Below, piece by piece: positions 28,349 to 38,268 of a DNA stretch of 64,000 nucleotides (position 1 is its first letter; each line of letters opens with the position of its first letter). The translations under genes and the position numbers were made by a program. Source of the DNA: Polaromonas sp. (GTDB taxonomy: Bacteria > Pseudomonadota > Gammaproteobacteria > Burkholderiales > Burkholderiaceae); contig PNMH01000010.1 in the NCBI GenBank assembly GCA_013823505.1, positions 1 through 64,000 of the forward strand. Direction: 5' to 3'. The notes beneath the pieces were generated by a model. It was not told where the DNA came from. It ran no database searches and saw only the letters and a program-made list of their open reading frames with translations.

Positions 28349-29341
28349 ATGAAAACCAAACTTCAACACCTCAGCCGCCGCACCCTGCTGGGCGCAGCCC
28401 TGGCCACATCCCTGATGAGCATCGCCACGCCTTCGCAGGCACAGGCGTTTCCGTCGAAGAACGTGCGCATCGTCGTGCCGTTCGCGGCAGGCGGCGTGGG
28501 CGATCTCACCGCGCGTATCGTGGCGCAAAAGCTTGCCGAATTGTTGGGCCAGTCGGTGGTGATCGAGAACCGACCCGGCGCTGGTGGCGTGGTGGCGGCC
28601 GACACGGTGGCGCGCGCCGAACCCGATGGCCACACCATGTTCCTCATGTCCAACGGCACCGCGGTCACCGCCGGCCTCTTCAAGACCCTGCCGTTCGACA
28701 CGGTGAAGGACTTCACACCGGTTTCCACGTTGGGCTATTTCGACATCGCCGTGGTGGTGCCTGCGACCTCGCCTTACAAGACGCTGGGTGAGTTGGTGGC
28801 CTTCGGCAAGGCCAATCCCGGCAAGCTCAATGTGGGCAGCATCAACATCGGCAGCACGCAAAACCTGGCAGCCGAGTTGTTCAAGAGCACCGCCGGCATC
28901 GACGCCCAGGTGGTGCCTTTCAATGGCACGCCCGCGCTGATCGGCGCCATCCGGGGCCAGCAGGTGGACGTGGCGGTGGAGATCCTCGCCCCAATGCTCA
29001 CGCAGATCCAGGGCGGCGCCGTGCGCGCGCTGGCCGTGACCGGCGAGAAGCGTTCGATCGTGCTGCCCGACGTGCCCACCGCGGTGGAGGCGGGTGTGAA
29101 GGACTTCGTGGCTTCGTCGTGGAACGCCCTGGCGGTGCCCTCGAAGACACCGCGTCCGGTGGTGGACCGCCTGCAACGCGACATTGCCACCGCATTGGCC
29201 GACCCGGGCGTGCGCGAGAAACTGCGCGGGCTCAACATCGACGCCCGCGCGTCGACCCCGGAGCAGACCGCTGCGCTGCTGGCGTCCGACATCCGCCGCT
29301 GGAGCGGCGTCATCGAGCGCGCCGGTATCCCCAAGCAGTGA
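28349..29341 (+). CDS. Bug-family periplasmic receptor (TctC type)
   Basis: A 330-residue periplasmic binding protein. The signal peptide spans about residues 1-31 (basic start, LLGAALATSLMSIA core, cleavage after QAQA). The mature part begins FPSKNVRIVVPFAAGGVGDLTARIVA, and the ENRPGAGGVVAADTVARAEPDG signature is unmistakable for the Bug/TctC family. Bug receptors normally serve TctAB permeases, but none is here; it is tightly linked to dctQM. Solo Bug proteins are very numerous in Comamonadaceae and usually bind carboxylates. The AAACCC upstream gives only a weak ribosome site. Confidence 0.93.
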   Translation: MKTKLQHLSRRTLLGAALATSLMSIATPSQAQAFPSKNVRIVVPFAAGGVGDLTARIVAQKLAELLGQSVVIENRPGAGGVVAADTVARAEPDGHTMFLMSNGTAVTAGLFKTLPFDTVKDFTPVSTLGYFDIAVVVPATSPYKTLGELVAFGKANPGKLNVGSINIGSTQNLAAELFKSTAGIDAQVVPFNGTPALIGAIRGQQVDVAVEILAPMLTQIQGGAVRALAVTGEKRSIVLPDVPTAVEAGVKDFVASSWNALAVPSKTPRPVVDRLQRDIATALADPGVREKLRGLNIDARASTPEQTAALLASDIRRWSGVIERAGIPKQ

Positions 29342-29359
29342 CGCTGATCCAGGCCCGGG

Positions 29360-30262
29360 TCAGCGCGCGTCGAGCGCGTCCAGGGTCTGGCGGATCAGTT
29401 CCAGGGTCTTTTGCTGGGTGAGGGTGGCCGGACGCTGTGAGCTGGTCGCCAGGCACAGGCGCGTTTTCAGCGGCGGTTGGACCGGACGCATGCGGTAGGC
29501 TGAGGGCCGGACCGAGCTGGCCACGGCGTTGCGCGAGAGCAGGGCGGCGCCCGCACCATCGGCCACCAGGTCGAGGATGGCCGACACACCATCGATCTCC
29601 AGTGCGACCGTGGGCCGGCATCCGATGTTGGCCATTTCGGTCTCCACCTGCATGCGGATCGCGTTGGGCCGGCTGGGAATCACCAGCGGCAGATCGGCCA
29701 CTTCGCGCAGGCCGATCGCGGTGGGCGGGTCTTCGCTCAGGCCCGGCGGGCGTGGCTCGATCAGCAGCAGCTCTTCGTCGCGCAGCGGGTGGATGTCGAT
29801 GTCGGCCACCGGTTGCGCGTTGTAGAGCAGGGCAATGTCCAGCCGCCCGGTGGTCAGCCACTCCAGCATGGTGACCGACAGCGCTTCACTGATGGACAGG
29901 CTGGCCTCGGGCAGTTGCGCGCGAAAGGCGCGCGTGAGCGGCACGGTGAGCACTCGCGCCAAGCTGGGAGGCAGGCCAATGGCCACGCGCCCGGCGAGGG
30001 CGCCGCGCACCCGGCCCAGCTCTTCGCGCGCACGCTCCACCTGGTGCAGGATGCCGCGGCCGTGCGCCAGCAGCAGCTTGCCCGCTTCGGTGGGTGTGGC
30101 GCCGCGGCCGTTGCGCACCAGCAGGTTTTGCCGCAGCTCCACTTCCAGCAGGCGCACCTGGCGCGACAGCGCGGGCTGCGCCACGTTCAGCGCCATCGAG
30201 GCCCGGGTGAAGCTGCCGAGCTCGGCCACGCGCACAAAGTATTCGAGTTGCTTGAGGTCCAT
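29360..30262 (-). CDS. LysR-type regulator, probable PmdR-like activator of the protocatechuate operon
   Basis: A 300-residue LTTR. The helix-turn-helix covers residues 1-60: MDLKQLEYFVRVAELGSFTR, then ASMALNVAQPALSRQVRLLE. The co-inducer domain follows from about residue 90 (GRVAIGLPPSLARVL onward) with the usual two-lobe pattern. It is divergent from the ring-cleavage operon across a 136-bp gap, the classic LTTR arrangement, and PmdR of Comamonas is a LysR protein controlling the same genes. The chosen ATG begins the conserved MDLKQL; longer upstream reading is non-conserved. Confidence 0.9.
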   Translation of the reverse strand: MDLKQLEYFVRVAELGSFTRASMALNVAQPALSRQVRLLEVELRQNLLVRNGRGATPTEAGKLLLAHGRGILHQVERAREELGRVRGALAGRVAIGLPPSLARVLTVPLTRAFRAQLPEASLSISEALSVTMLEWLTTGRLDIALLYNAQPVADIDIHPLRDEELLLIEPRPPGLSEDPPTAIGLREVADLPLVIPSRPNAIRMQVETEMANIGCRPTVALEIDGVSAILDLVADGAGAALLSRNAVASSVRPSAYRMRPVQPPLKTRLCLATSSQRPATLTQQKTLELIRQTLDALDAR

Positions 30263-30398
30263 GGCGGCTGGTGATCGAACGCAAGGTGGAAACAGGTGTG
30301 GATCATAGTTATGTAATTTCGTTCTAGCTGCTAGCCGGTCATGTGACTTTTCTCGCGGTGAGGCAAGGTCCACAATCCACCGACCCCAACCGAACACC
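30263..30398. promoter_or_regulatory. Divergent control region of LysR gene and protocatechuate operon
   Basis: 136 bp with a locally AT-rich core (about 30304-30335, ATAGTTATGTAATTTCGTTC) next to a CTAG-n3-CTAG repeat. LysR sites (T-n11-A) would be expected here, but I cannot single one out. Confidence 0.5.
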
Positions 30399-31115
30399 AT
30401 GCCCAACCACCCCGAAACCACCACCACCCCGACCCGCCTGCAGGGCATTTCGTCCATGGCCACGCGCCAGGTGCTGGCCGAGCTGGTGGCGGACTTCGAG
30501 GCAAGCAACCCCGTGAAGGTGGCCATCGAATCGGTGGGTGGTGTGGACGCTGCCCGCCGCGTGCAGGCCGGTGAGGCCTTCGATGTGGTGATCCTCGCCT
30601 CGGACGCCATCGACAAATTGATCGCCGCCGGCCACCTGCAGCCCGGCAGTCGGGTGGACCTGGTGAGCTCGGGCGTGGCCGCTGCGGTGCGTGAAGGTGC
30701 GCCTGTGCCCGACCTCGGTTCGGAAGACGCGGTGCGCAGCGCCGTGCTCGCCGCGCGCAGCATCAGTTACAGCACCGGCCCGAGTGGCGTGGCGCTGGCG
30801 AAGCTGTTCGACCGTTGGGGGATCACCGAGCAGATCGAGGGCCGCATCGTGCAGGCGCCACCCGGTGTGCCGGTGGCCTCGCTGGTGGCGCGTGGCGAGG
30901 TGGAGCTGGGCTTTCAGCAGCTCAGCGAACTGCTGGGTGTGGCGGGCATCGCCATCGCCGGTCCCTTGCCACCGGCCATCCAGATCACGACCATCTTTTC
31001 GGCCGGCATCCCCGTGCAAACCGCTCACACCGATGCGGTGCGTTCCATGCTCGACCACATGACCGCGCCGCAGGCGGCTGACGCCAAACGGCGACAGGGC
31101 ATGGAGCCCGCTTGA
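30399..31115 (+). CDS. ModA-like substrate-binding-domain protein without signal peptide
   Basis: A 238-residue type II periplasmic-binding-fold protein. The order of motifs (LQGISSMATRQVLAELVADFE, then VKVAIESVGG, EAFDVVILASDAIDKLIA, ISYSTGPSGVALAKLFDRWG, VARGEVELGFQQLSELL) follows molybdate-binding ModA. However, the N-terminus MPNHPETTTTPTRLQG has no basic/hydrophobic signal segment, so as read the protein stays in the cytoplasm. It is the first gene of the ring-cleavage operon, 37 bp before the hydratase gene. A cytoplasmic ligand sensor or binding protein for an aromatic acid or keto acid is one possibility; a mis-placed start (export signal upstream) seems excluded by the short 5' gap. 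Confidence 0.8.
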   Translation: MPNHPETTTTPTRLQGISSMATRQVLAELVADFEASNPVKVAIESVGGVDAARRVQAGEAFDVVILASDAIDKLIAAGHLQPGSRVDLVSSGVAAAVREGAPVPDLGSEDAVRSAVLAARSISYSTGPSGVALAKLFDRWGITEQIEGRIVQAPPGVPVASLVARGEVELGFQQLSELLGVAGIAIAGPLPPAIQITTIFSAGIPVQTAHTDAVRSMLDHMTAPQAADAKRRQGMEPA

Positions 31116-31152
31116 GCCCTCTCAGACCCCAACAAGCATCCCAGGAGACAAC

Positions 31153-32187
31153 ATGAGCCTCATCATCGATTGCCACGGTCACTACACCACGGCACCCAAG
31201 GCGCTGGAGAACTGGCGCAACGCGCAGATCGCCGGCATCAAAGACCCGGCCAGCATGCCGAAGGTGGCCGACCTGAAGATCAGCGACGACGAGTTGCGCG
31301 AATCGATCGAGACCAACCAGCTCAAGCTGATGAAGGAACGCGGCAGCGACATCACACTGTTCAGCCCGCGCGCGAGTTTCATGGCGCACCACATCGGCGA
31401 CTTCAACGTGTCGAGCACCTGGGCCGCTATCTGCAACGAGCTGTGCTTCCGCGTGAGCGAGTTGTTCCCTGACCACTTCGTGCCGGTGGCGATGTTGCCG
31501 CAGAGTCCGGGCGTGGACCCGGCCACCTGTATCCCCGAGCTGGAAAAATGCGTTCAGGAATACGGCGCGGTCGGCATCAACCTCAACCCCGATCCCTCAG
31601 GCGGCCACTGGACCAGCCCACCCCTGACCGACAAGCACTGGTACCCCATCTACGAGAAGATGGTGGAGCACGACCTTCCGGCCATGATCCACGTGAGCAC
31701 CAGTTGCAACGCCTGCTTCCACACCACCGGCGCGCACTACCTCAACGCCGACACCACAGCCTTCATGCAGCTGATCCAGGGCGATCTGTTCAAGGACTTC
31801 CCGACGCTGAAGTTCCTGATCCCGCACGGTGGCGGCGCAGTGCCTTACCACTGGGGCCGCTTCCGCGGCCTGGCGCAAGAGATGAAGAAGCCGCTGCTGG
31901 ACACGCACCTGATGAACAACGTGTTCTTCGACACCTGCGTCTACCACCAGCCCGGCATCGACCTGCTCAACACGGTGATCCCGGTGAAGAACGTGCTGTT
32001 CGCCAGCGAGATGATCGGCGCGGTGCGCGGCATCGACCCGACCACGGGCAACTACTACGACGACACCAAGCGCTACATCGAAGCGTCGAAGATCTTGAGT
32101 GCGGACGACAAGCACCAGATCTACGAGGGCAATGTGCGCCGGGTGTTTTCCCGACTCGATTCACGCCTGAAGGCAAAGGGGATCTGA
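31153..32187 (+). CDS. ligJ: 4-oxalomesaconate hydratase (LigJ/PmdE)
   Basis: A 344-residue metal-dependent hydratase of the amidohydrolase superfamily that adds water to the keto form of oxalomesaconate, giving 4-carboxy-4-hydroxy-2-oxoadipate. It begins [18 protein letters not shown], with the HxH metal motif; [43 protein letters not shown] and [16 protein letters not shown] complete the active-site set. Length and motifs match LigJ of Sphingobium. Its position directly before the aldolase reproduces the pmdE-pmdF-pmdD-pmdA-pmdB-pmdC order of Comamonas. Confidence 0.92.
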   Translation: MSLIIDCHGHYTTAPKALENWRNAQIAGIKDPASMPKVADLKISDDELRESIETNQLKLMKERGSDITLFSPRASFMAHHIGDFNVSSTWAAICNELCFRVSELFPDHFVPVAMLPQSPGVDPATCIPELEKCVQEYGAVGINLNPDPSGGHWTSPPLTDKHWYPIYEKMVEHDLPAMIHVSTSCNACFHTTGAHYLNADTTAFMQLIQGDLFKDFPTLKFLIPHGGGAVPYHWGRFRGLAQEMKKPLLDTHLMNNVFFDTCVYHQPGIDLLNTVIPVKNVLFASEMIGAVRGIDPTTGNYYDDTKRYIEASKILSADDKHQIYEGNVRRVFSRLDSRLKAKGI

Positions 32188-32188
32188 C

Positions 32189-32872
32189 ATGTACGAACTG
32201 GGCGTTGTCTATCGCAACATCAAGCGCGCCGACCGCGCGGCCGCCGACGGTCTGGCTGCATTGGGCTCGGCCACGGTGCACGAGGCCATGGGCCGCGTGG
32301 GTCTGCTCAAGCCCTACATGCGCCCCATTTATGCGGGCCAGCAGGTCAGCGGCACCGCCGTGACCGTGCTGCTGCACCCGGGCGACAACTGGATGCTGCA
32401 CGTGGCGGCCGAACAGATCCAGCCCGGCGACATCGTGGTGGCAGCCATCACGGCCGAGTGCACCGACGGCTACTTTGGCGACCTGTTGGCCACCAGTTTT
32501 CAGGCGCGTGGCGCGCGCGCGCTCATCATCGACGCGGGTGTGCGCGATGTGAAGGAGCTGCAGAAGATGGGCTTTCCGGTGTGGAGCAAAGCCATCAGCA
32601 GCAAGGGCTGCATCAAGGCCACCATCGGTTCGGTGAACATCCCGGTGGTGTGCGCCGGCATGCTGGTGACGCCGGGTGACGTGATCGTGGCCGACGACGA
32701 TGGCGTGGTGTGTGTGCCCGCCGCGCGTGCGGTGACCACGCTGGAGGCCGCGCAGCACCGCGAAAGTTTTGAGGGTGAGAAGCGCGCGAAGCTGGCCAGC
32801 GGGGTTCTGGGGCTGGACATGTACAAGATGCGGGAGCCGCTTGAGAAGGCCGGCCTCAAATACATCGATTGA
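32189..32872 (+). CDS. ligK: 4-carboxy-4-hydroxy-2-oxoadipate aldolase (LigK/PmdF)
   Basis: A 227-residue class II aldolase of the RraA-like fold. It splits 4-carboxy-4-hydroxy-2-oxoadipate to pyruvate and oxaloacetate, the last step of the pathway. The catalytic loop [14 protein letters not shown] holds the Arg and the metal-binding Asp. [20 protein letters not shown] and [15 protein letters not shown] are conserved in HMG/CHA aldolases. Starts 1 bp after the ligJ stop ([10 protein letters not shown]). Confidence 0.94.
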   Translation: MYELGVVYRNIKRADRAAADGLAALGSATVHEAMGRVGLLKPYMRPIYAGQQVSGTAVTVLLHPGDNWMLHVAAEQIQPGDIVVAAITAECTDGYFGDLLATSFQARGARALIIDAGVRDVKELQKMGFPVWSKAISSKGCIKATIGSVNIPVVCAGMLVTPGDVIVADDDGVVCVPAARAVTTLEAAQHRESFEGEKRAKLASGVLGLDMYKMREPLEKAGLKYID

Positions 32873-32881
32873 AAGCCTGAC

Positions 32882-33814
32882 ATGACCAAACCGACATCCG
32901 GAGACTTCACCAAAACCGCCGGTTGGCTCGACTGGTACGCGGGCCCGAGCCAGCCGCGTTTCCAGTTGCCAGCCGGCGCGGTGGACGCGCATTGCCACGT
33001 GTTCGGCCCTGGCGCCGAGTTTCCCTATGCCCCCGAGCGCAAGTACACACCGTGCGACGCGAGCAAGGCGCAGCTGTATGCCTTGCGCGACCACCTCGGT
33101 TTTTCGCGCAACGTGGTGGTGCAGGCCACCTGCCACGGAGCCGACAACCGCGCGATGGTCGATGCGCTGGTGCACAGCAACGGCAAGGCGCGTGGTGTGG
33201 CCACAGTCAAGCGCAGCGTCACCGACGAAGAGTTGCAGGCGCTCCACAAAGCCGGCGTGCGTGGCGTGCGTTTCAACTTCGTCAAGCGTCTGGTCGACTT
33301 CACGCCCAAGGACGAGCTGATGGAGATTGCTGCGCGCATCCAGAAGCTGGGCTGGCACGTGGTGATCTATTTCGAGGCGGTGGACCTGCCCGAGCTGTGG
33401 GACTTCTTCACGGCCTTGCCCACCACCGTGGTGGTGGACCACATGGGCCGTCCCGACGTGACCAAGCCGGTGGACGGCCCCGAGTTCGAGCTGTTCCTCA
33501 AGTTCATGGGCCAGCACCCCAATGTGTGGAGCAAGGTGAGCTGCCCCGAGCGACTCTCGGTCACCGGCCCCAAGGCCTTGAACGGCGAGCAGGCCGCGTA
33601 CCAGGACGTGGTGCCGTTTGCGCGCCGCGTCATGGAAGAGTTCCCCGACCGCGTGCTCTGGGGCACCGACTGGCCGCACCCCAACCTCAAGGACCACATG
33701 CCCGACGACGGCCTGCTGGTGGACTTCATTCCACAGATTGCGCCCACGGCCGAGGCGCAGAAGAAGCTGCTGGTGGACAACCCCATGCGCCTGTACTGGC
33801 CCGAGGAGATTTGA
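32882..33814 (+). CDS. ligI: 2-pyrone-4,6-dicarboxylate lactonase (LigI/PmdD)
   Basis: A 310-residue amidohydrolase-superfamily lactonase that hydrolyses 2-pyrone-4,6-dicarboxylate to oxalomesaconate. GAVDAHCHVFGPGAEFPYAPERKYTP carries the HxH and the substrate-binding positions typical of LigI (given here in part). VVVQATCHGADNRAMVDAL, GVRFNFVKRL, TVVVDHMGRPDV and the catalytic Asp in VLWGTDWPHPN follow in order. LigI acts without a bound metal. It follows ligK by 9 bp. Confidence 0.92.
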   Translation: MTKPTSGDFTKTAGWLDWYAGPSQPRFQLPAGAVDAHCHVFGPGAEFPYAPERKYTPCDASKAQLYALRDHLGFSRNVVVQATCHGADNRAMVDALVHSNGKARGVATVKRSVTDEELQALHKAGVRGVRFNFVKRLVDFTPKDELMEIAARIQKLGWHVVIYFEAVDLPELWDFFTALPTTVVVDHMGRPDVTKPVDGPEFELFLKFMGQHPNVWSKVSCPERLSVTGPKALNGEQAAYQDVVPFARRVMEEFPDRVLWGTDWPHPNLKDHMPDDGLLVDFIPQIAPTAEAQKKLLVDNPMRLYWPEEI

Positions 33815-33815
33815 G

Positions 33816-35098
<1,283 letters not shown>

Positions 35099-35099
35099 C

Positions 35100-36062
35100 A
35101 TGAGCAAAACCATCAAAGTCGCCCTCGCCGGCGCTGGCGCCTTCGGCATCAAACACCTGGACGGCATCAAGAACATCGACGGCGTGGAAGTGGTCTCGCT
35201 GATCAGCCGCGACCTGGAGAAAACGAAAGAAGTGGCGGCCAAGTACGGCATTGGCCACGTCACCACCGACCTCGCCGACAGCCTCGCCCTCAAGGACCTG
35301 GACGCTGTCATCCTGTGCACGCCCACGCAGATGCATGCCGAGCAGACGCTGGCCTGCCTGAAGGCCGGCAAACACGTGCAGGTGGAGATTCCGCTGGCCG
35401 ACAGCCTGGCGGGGGCGCAAGCCGTGGTCGACCTGCAAAAGAAGACCGGACTGGTCGCCATGTGCGGCCACACGCGCCGCTTCAACCCCAGCCACCAGTA
35501 CGTGCACAACGAGATCACGGCAGGCCGGTTCAACATCCAGCAGATGGATGTGCAGACCTACTTTTTCCGGCGCACCAACACCAACGCGCTGGGCCAGGCC
35601 CGCAGCTGGACCGACCACCTGCTGTGGCACCACGCCGCGCACACGGTTGACCTGTTCGCCTACCAGTGCGGCAGCCCGATCGTTCAGGCCAACGCCATCC
35701 AGGGCCCGATCCACCCGGCGCTGGGCATCGCCATGGACATGAGCATCCAGCTCAAGGCCGCCAATGGTGCCATCTGCACGCTGAGCCTGAGCTTCAACAA
35801 CGACGGCCCGCTGGGCACCTACTTCCGCTACATCGGCGACACCGCGACCTACCTCGCGCGTTACGACGATCTGTTCACCGGCAAGGAAGAGAAGATCGAT
35901 GTGTCGAAAGTTGCGGTCAGCATGAACGGCATCGAGCTGCAGGATCGCGAGTTCTTCGCGGCGATCAAAGAGGGCCGTGAGCCCAACTCCAGCGTGGCGA
36001 AGGTCTTCGCCTGCTACCAGGTGCTGCACCAGCTGGAGCAACAGCTGAACGCGAACGGCTGA
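35100..36062 (+). CDS. ligC: 4-carboxy-2-hydroxymuconate-6-semialdehyde dehydrogenase (LigC/PmdC)
   Basis: A 320-residue NAD(P)-dependent dehydrogenase of the GFO/IDH/MocA fold. It oxidises the cyclised ring-cleavage product to 2-pyrone-4,6-dicarboxylate. The Rossmann start is VALAGAGAFGIKHLDGI. Further landmarks are VEIPLADSLAGAQ in place of the EKP motif, MCGHTRRFNPSHQYVH and WTDHLLWHHAAHTVDL. Overlaps nothing; its ATG follows the ligB stop by 1 bp, and the aldo/keto reductase follows 4 bp later. Confidence 0.94.
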   Translation: MSKTIKVALAGAGAFGIKHLDGIKNIDGVEVVSLISRDLEKTKEVAAKYGIGHVTTDLADSLALKDLDAVILCTPTQMHAEQTLACLKAGKHVQVEIPLADSLAGAQAVVDLQKKTGLVAMCGHTRRFNPSHQYVHNEITAGRFNIQQMDVQTYFFRRTNTNALGQARSWTDHLLWHHAAHTVDLFAYQCGSPIVQANAIQGPIHPALGIAMDMSIQLKAANGAICTLSLSFNNDGPLGTYFRYIGDTATYLARYDDLFTGKEEKIDVSKVAVSMNGIELQDREFFAAIKEGREPNSSVAKVFACYQVLHQLEQQLNANG

Positions 36063-36066
36063 AACG

Positions 36067-37068
36067 ATGCAACAACGCCAACTCGGTCCCTTCAAAGTCT
36101 CGGCCCTCGGCCTGGGCTGCATGAACATCTGCCACGCCTACGGCGCGCCTGTGACGCCCGATTCGGCCGAGCGCCTGCTCCTGTCCGCGCTGGATCAGGG
36201 CATCACGCATTTCGACACCGCCGCGCTCTATGGTTTTGGCGTGAGCGAAACGCTGGTGGGCAAGGCCTTGTCGAAGCACCGCAGCCAGTTCACGCTGGCG
36301 AGCAAGTGCGGCATGCAGGGTGTGGACGTGGCTGGCGACGGCAAACTGGTGCGCGTGATTGACGGGCGCCCCGAGACGCTTCGCGCCACCTGCGAAGCCG
36401 CGCTCAAGCGCCTCAAGACCGACGTGATCGACCTGTATTACCTGCACCGCTGGGACAAGCAGGTGCCGATTGAAGAGAGCGTGGGTGCGCTGAGCGATCT
36501 GGTGCGCGCCGGCAAGATCCAGACCCTCGGCCTGAGCGAGGTGTCGGCCGCCACCTTGCGCCGCGCGCACGCAGTGCACCCCATCACGGCGCTGCAGACC
36601 GAGTACTCGCTGTGGACACGCAACCCCGAGATCGCGGTGTTGCAGGCCTGCCGCGAACTGGGCGTGGCCTTCGTGGCCTTCAGCCCGGTGGCGCGTGGAT
36701 TCCTGTGTGGCGAAGTCGATGTGAGCACGCTCGACGCCAAGGACATCCGCCGCACCATGCCGCGGTTTGCGCCGGAGAACTACGCGGCCAACTTGAAGCT
36801 GCTGGCGCCGTTTCAAGCCATTGCGCGCGACATGGGCTGCACGCCTGCGCAGCTGGCCATTGCCTGGCTGCTGCACTTGGGCAACGACATCCTGCCGATT
36901 CCAGGAACGGCGCGCGAAGACCACCTGCGCGAAAACATCGGCGCGGCCGATGTGAAGCTGGATGCGGGCACCATGGCCAAGCTGGACGCATTGATCAACC
37001 AAGGCACGGTCAAAGGCAACCGCTACAACGACCAAGCCAACCGCGAAGTCGACACGGAGGCTTGCTAG
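36067..37068 (+). CDS. Aldo/keto reductase
   Basis: A 333-residue TIM-barrel NADPH-dependent oxidoreductase. The tetrad is visible: Asp in ITHFDTAALYG, Tyr in ALYGFGVSETLVG, Lys in TLASKCGMQG and His in YLHRWDKQVPIEES. The cofactor segment LPIPGTAREDHLRENI closes it. It resembles the pyridoxal/aryl-alcohol reductase groups (AKR11/13-like). It is the last gene of the ring-cleavage operon, 4 bp after ligC, so it may reduce an aromatic aldehyde or a stray semialdehyde. No assigned step in the standard pathway requires it. Confidence 0.9.
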   Translation: MQQRQLGPFKVSALGLGCMNICHAYGAPVTPDSAERLLLSALDQGITHFDTAALYGFGVSETLVGKALSKHRSQFTLASKCGMQGVDVAGDGKLVRVIDGRPETLRATCEAALKRLKTDVIDLYYLHRWDKQVPIEESVGALSDLVRAGKIQTLGLSEVSAATLRRAHAVHPITALQTEYSLWTRNPEIAVLQACRELGVAFVAFSPVARGFLCGEVDVSTLDAKDIRRTMPRFAPENYAANLKLLAPFQAIARDMGCTPAQLAIAWLLHLGNDILPIPGTAREDHLRENIGAADVKLDAGTMAKLDALINQGTVKGNRYNDQANREVDTEAC

Positions 37069-37070
37069 CC

Positions 37071-37140
37071 CCCCTGCTGCGCCGTTTCACGGGTCGCTGC
37101 CCCCCAGGGGGGCGCGGCCTTTCTTGGGGCGGCCCGGCGT
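37071..37140. repeat. GC-rich intergenic element with G/C palindrome
   Basis: Holds GCCCCCCAGGGGGGC (about 37100-37115), flanked by GCTGCGCCG and GGGGCGGCCCGGCG. The arrangement resembles dispersed intergenic sequences I associate with Comamonadaceae. It lies between the operon end and the convergent LprI-like gene and could also act as a terminator hairpin, although no T-run follows. Confidence 0.45.
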
Positions 37141-37152
37141 TGCGGCCGTGAT

Positions 37153-37587
37153 TTATCTCGGCTGCCGCACGCAGCTCAAATCGCCTTCCTGGCAATCCAG
37201 AAAACGTTGCAGTTCGGCGGTGCGCTCGCGCGTCATGCGGGCTTGGCACTGCCAGTTGATCATCGGTGCAGCACTGCCACCTTCGATGCCGCTCTTCTCG
37301 AACTCACAGGCCTTCACGCGGTACTGGATCCATTCGGTCTGCACCTGGCGCAACAGCTTGCGCTGCGGGTTGCCCACGCTTTGCGAGAGCGTCTTGTAGG
37401 CCGCGCTGTAGGCGGCGGTGGCGGATTCGAAGTCCTGGAAGGCGCAGGCGTTGAGTGCCGCCTGTGTGCCGGGCACCTGCGAACAGTCGACGGCCTCGGT
37501 CGGGGTGCCGGTGGCCGTGGCCAGCGCAAGAACGCCGTGGCCCGTGAGGCCCAGGATGAACAGGATTTTCAACAGGGCAGATGTCAT
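37153..37587 (-). CDS. LprI-like secreted protein (DUF1311 family)
   Basis: A 144-residue exported protein. The signal peptide spans about 1-24 (LLKILFILGLTGHGVLALA). The mature part has a Cys pattern (VDCSQVPGTQAALNACA, CEFEKSG, WQCQARMTRERTAELQRFLDC, LSCVRQ) and the amphipathic NACAFQDFESATAAYSAAYK helix characteristic of the lysozyme-inhibitor LprI N-terminal domain. The six or seven Cys suggest disulfides in the periplasm. Divergent from the Spy-like gene. Function beyond family membership is unknown. Confidence 0.78.
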   Translation of the reverse strand: MTSALLKILFILGLTGHGVLALATATGTPTEAVDCSQVPGTQAALNACAFQDFESATAAYSAAYKTLSQSVGNPQRKLLRQVQTEWIQYRVKACEFEKSGIEGGSAAPMINWQCQARMTRERTAELQRFLDCQEGDLSCVRQPR

Positions 37588-37650
37588 GCGGAAGCTCCTC
37601 GGCGCCGGGGTGGCGTGGTTGCCGGATTGTGCAGCGCCCCCGTCCGACAT

Positions 37651-37670
37651 GAAACGAAACAAACCGAAAC
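37651..37670 (+). promoter_or_regulatory. GAAAC repeats, candidate response-regulator site
   Basis: GAAAC at 37651, 37656 and 37666. The last two give GAAAC-n5-GAAAC, a 10-bp period like CpxR/OmpR tandem half-sites (CpxR: GTAAA-n5-GTAAA). Located 79 bp upstream of the Spy-like lipoprotein start. Confidence 0.45.
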
Positions 37671-37748
37671 CGCCGCGAGACGACGGGCGAGGGGAGGGCC
37701 GGCACCATCACGGTCATGTTCAACCCCCTTCTCAAACAGGACCCCGTC

Positions 37749-38219
37749 ATGAAACCCTGGATCAAACGCTCGCTCATCGCCCTGACCGGCATCACCATCG
37801 CCGTCGGTGGCCTCACCGCTTGCGGCACCCGCGGCCACCACGACAATGGCCCCATGAGCGCCGAACGCATGACGGAGATGCGCGGCAAGGTGATCGAACG
37901 CGTGACGAAAAAACTCGACCTGAATGCCGAGCAGCAGCAGAAGCTTGGCGTGCTGGCCGACAAGCTGCAGGCCCAGCGCACCGCCTTCATCGGCCAGACC
38001 ACCGATCCGCGCGCCGAGGTGCGCCAACTCGTCGCGGGCGAGAAGTTCGACCGTGCCCGCGCGCTGAGTCTGCTGGACGAGAAGACCCGTGTGGTGCAGG
38101 TGAGCAGCCCCGAGGTGATCAACGCGCTGGCCGATTTCTACGACAGCCTCAACCCGACGCAGCAGACCGAGGTGCGCGAGATGATGCAGAAGCGCAAAGG
38201 CTGGTTTGGCCGCAGCTGA
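37749..38219 (+). CDS. Spy/CpxP-like periplasmic lipoprotein
   Basis: A 156-residue protein. MKPWIKRSLIALTGITIAVG is followed by LTAC, a lipobox with the lipidated Cys at 25. The mature part is helical and charged: MSAERMTEMRGKVIERVTKK, LDLNAEQQQKLGVLADKLQ, then the C-terminal LNPTQQTEVREMMQKRKGW, which corresponds to the second LTxxQ-type motif of Spy/CpxP. These proteins are ATP-independent chaperones or kinase inhibitors. Most are soluble, so lipidation is a twist. It sits 49 bp before a response regulator and histidine kinase, as cpxP does with cpxRA. An ATG at 37716 is also open, but the later one gives a proper signal. Confidence 0.8.
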   Translation: MKPWIKRSLIALTGITIAVGGLTACGTRGHHDNGPMSAERMTEMRGKVIERVTKKLDLNAEQQQKLGVLADKLQAQRTAFIGQTTDPRAEVRQLVAGEKFDRARALSLLDEKTRVVQVSSPEVINALADFYDSLNPTQQTEVREMMQKRKGWFGRS

Positions 38220-38268
38220 AGTTGACGCGCCAGGCGCCGTCAACGGCAACGCAGTGTGAGAATGCCGC

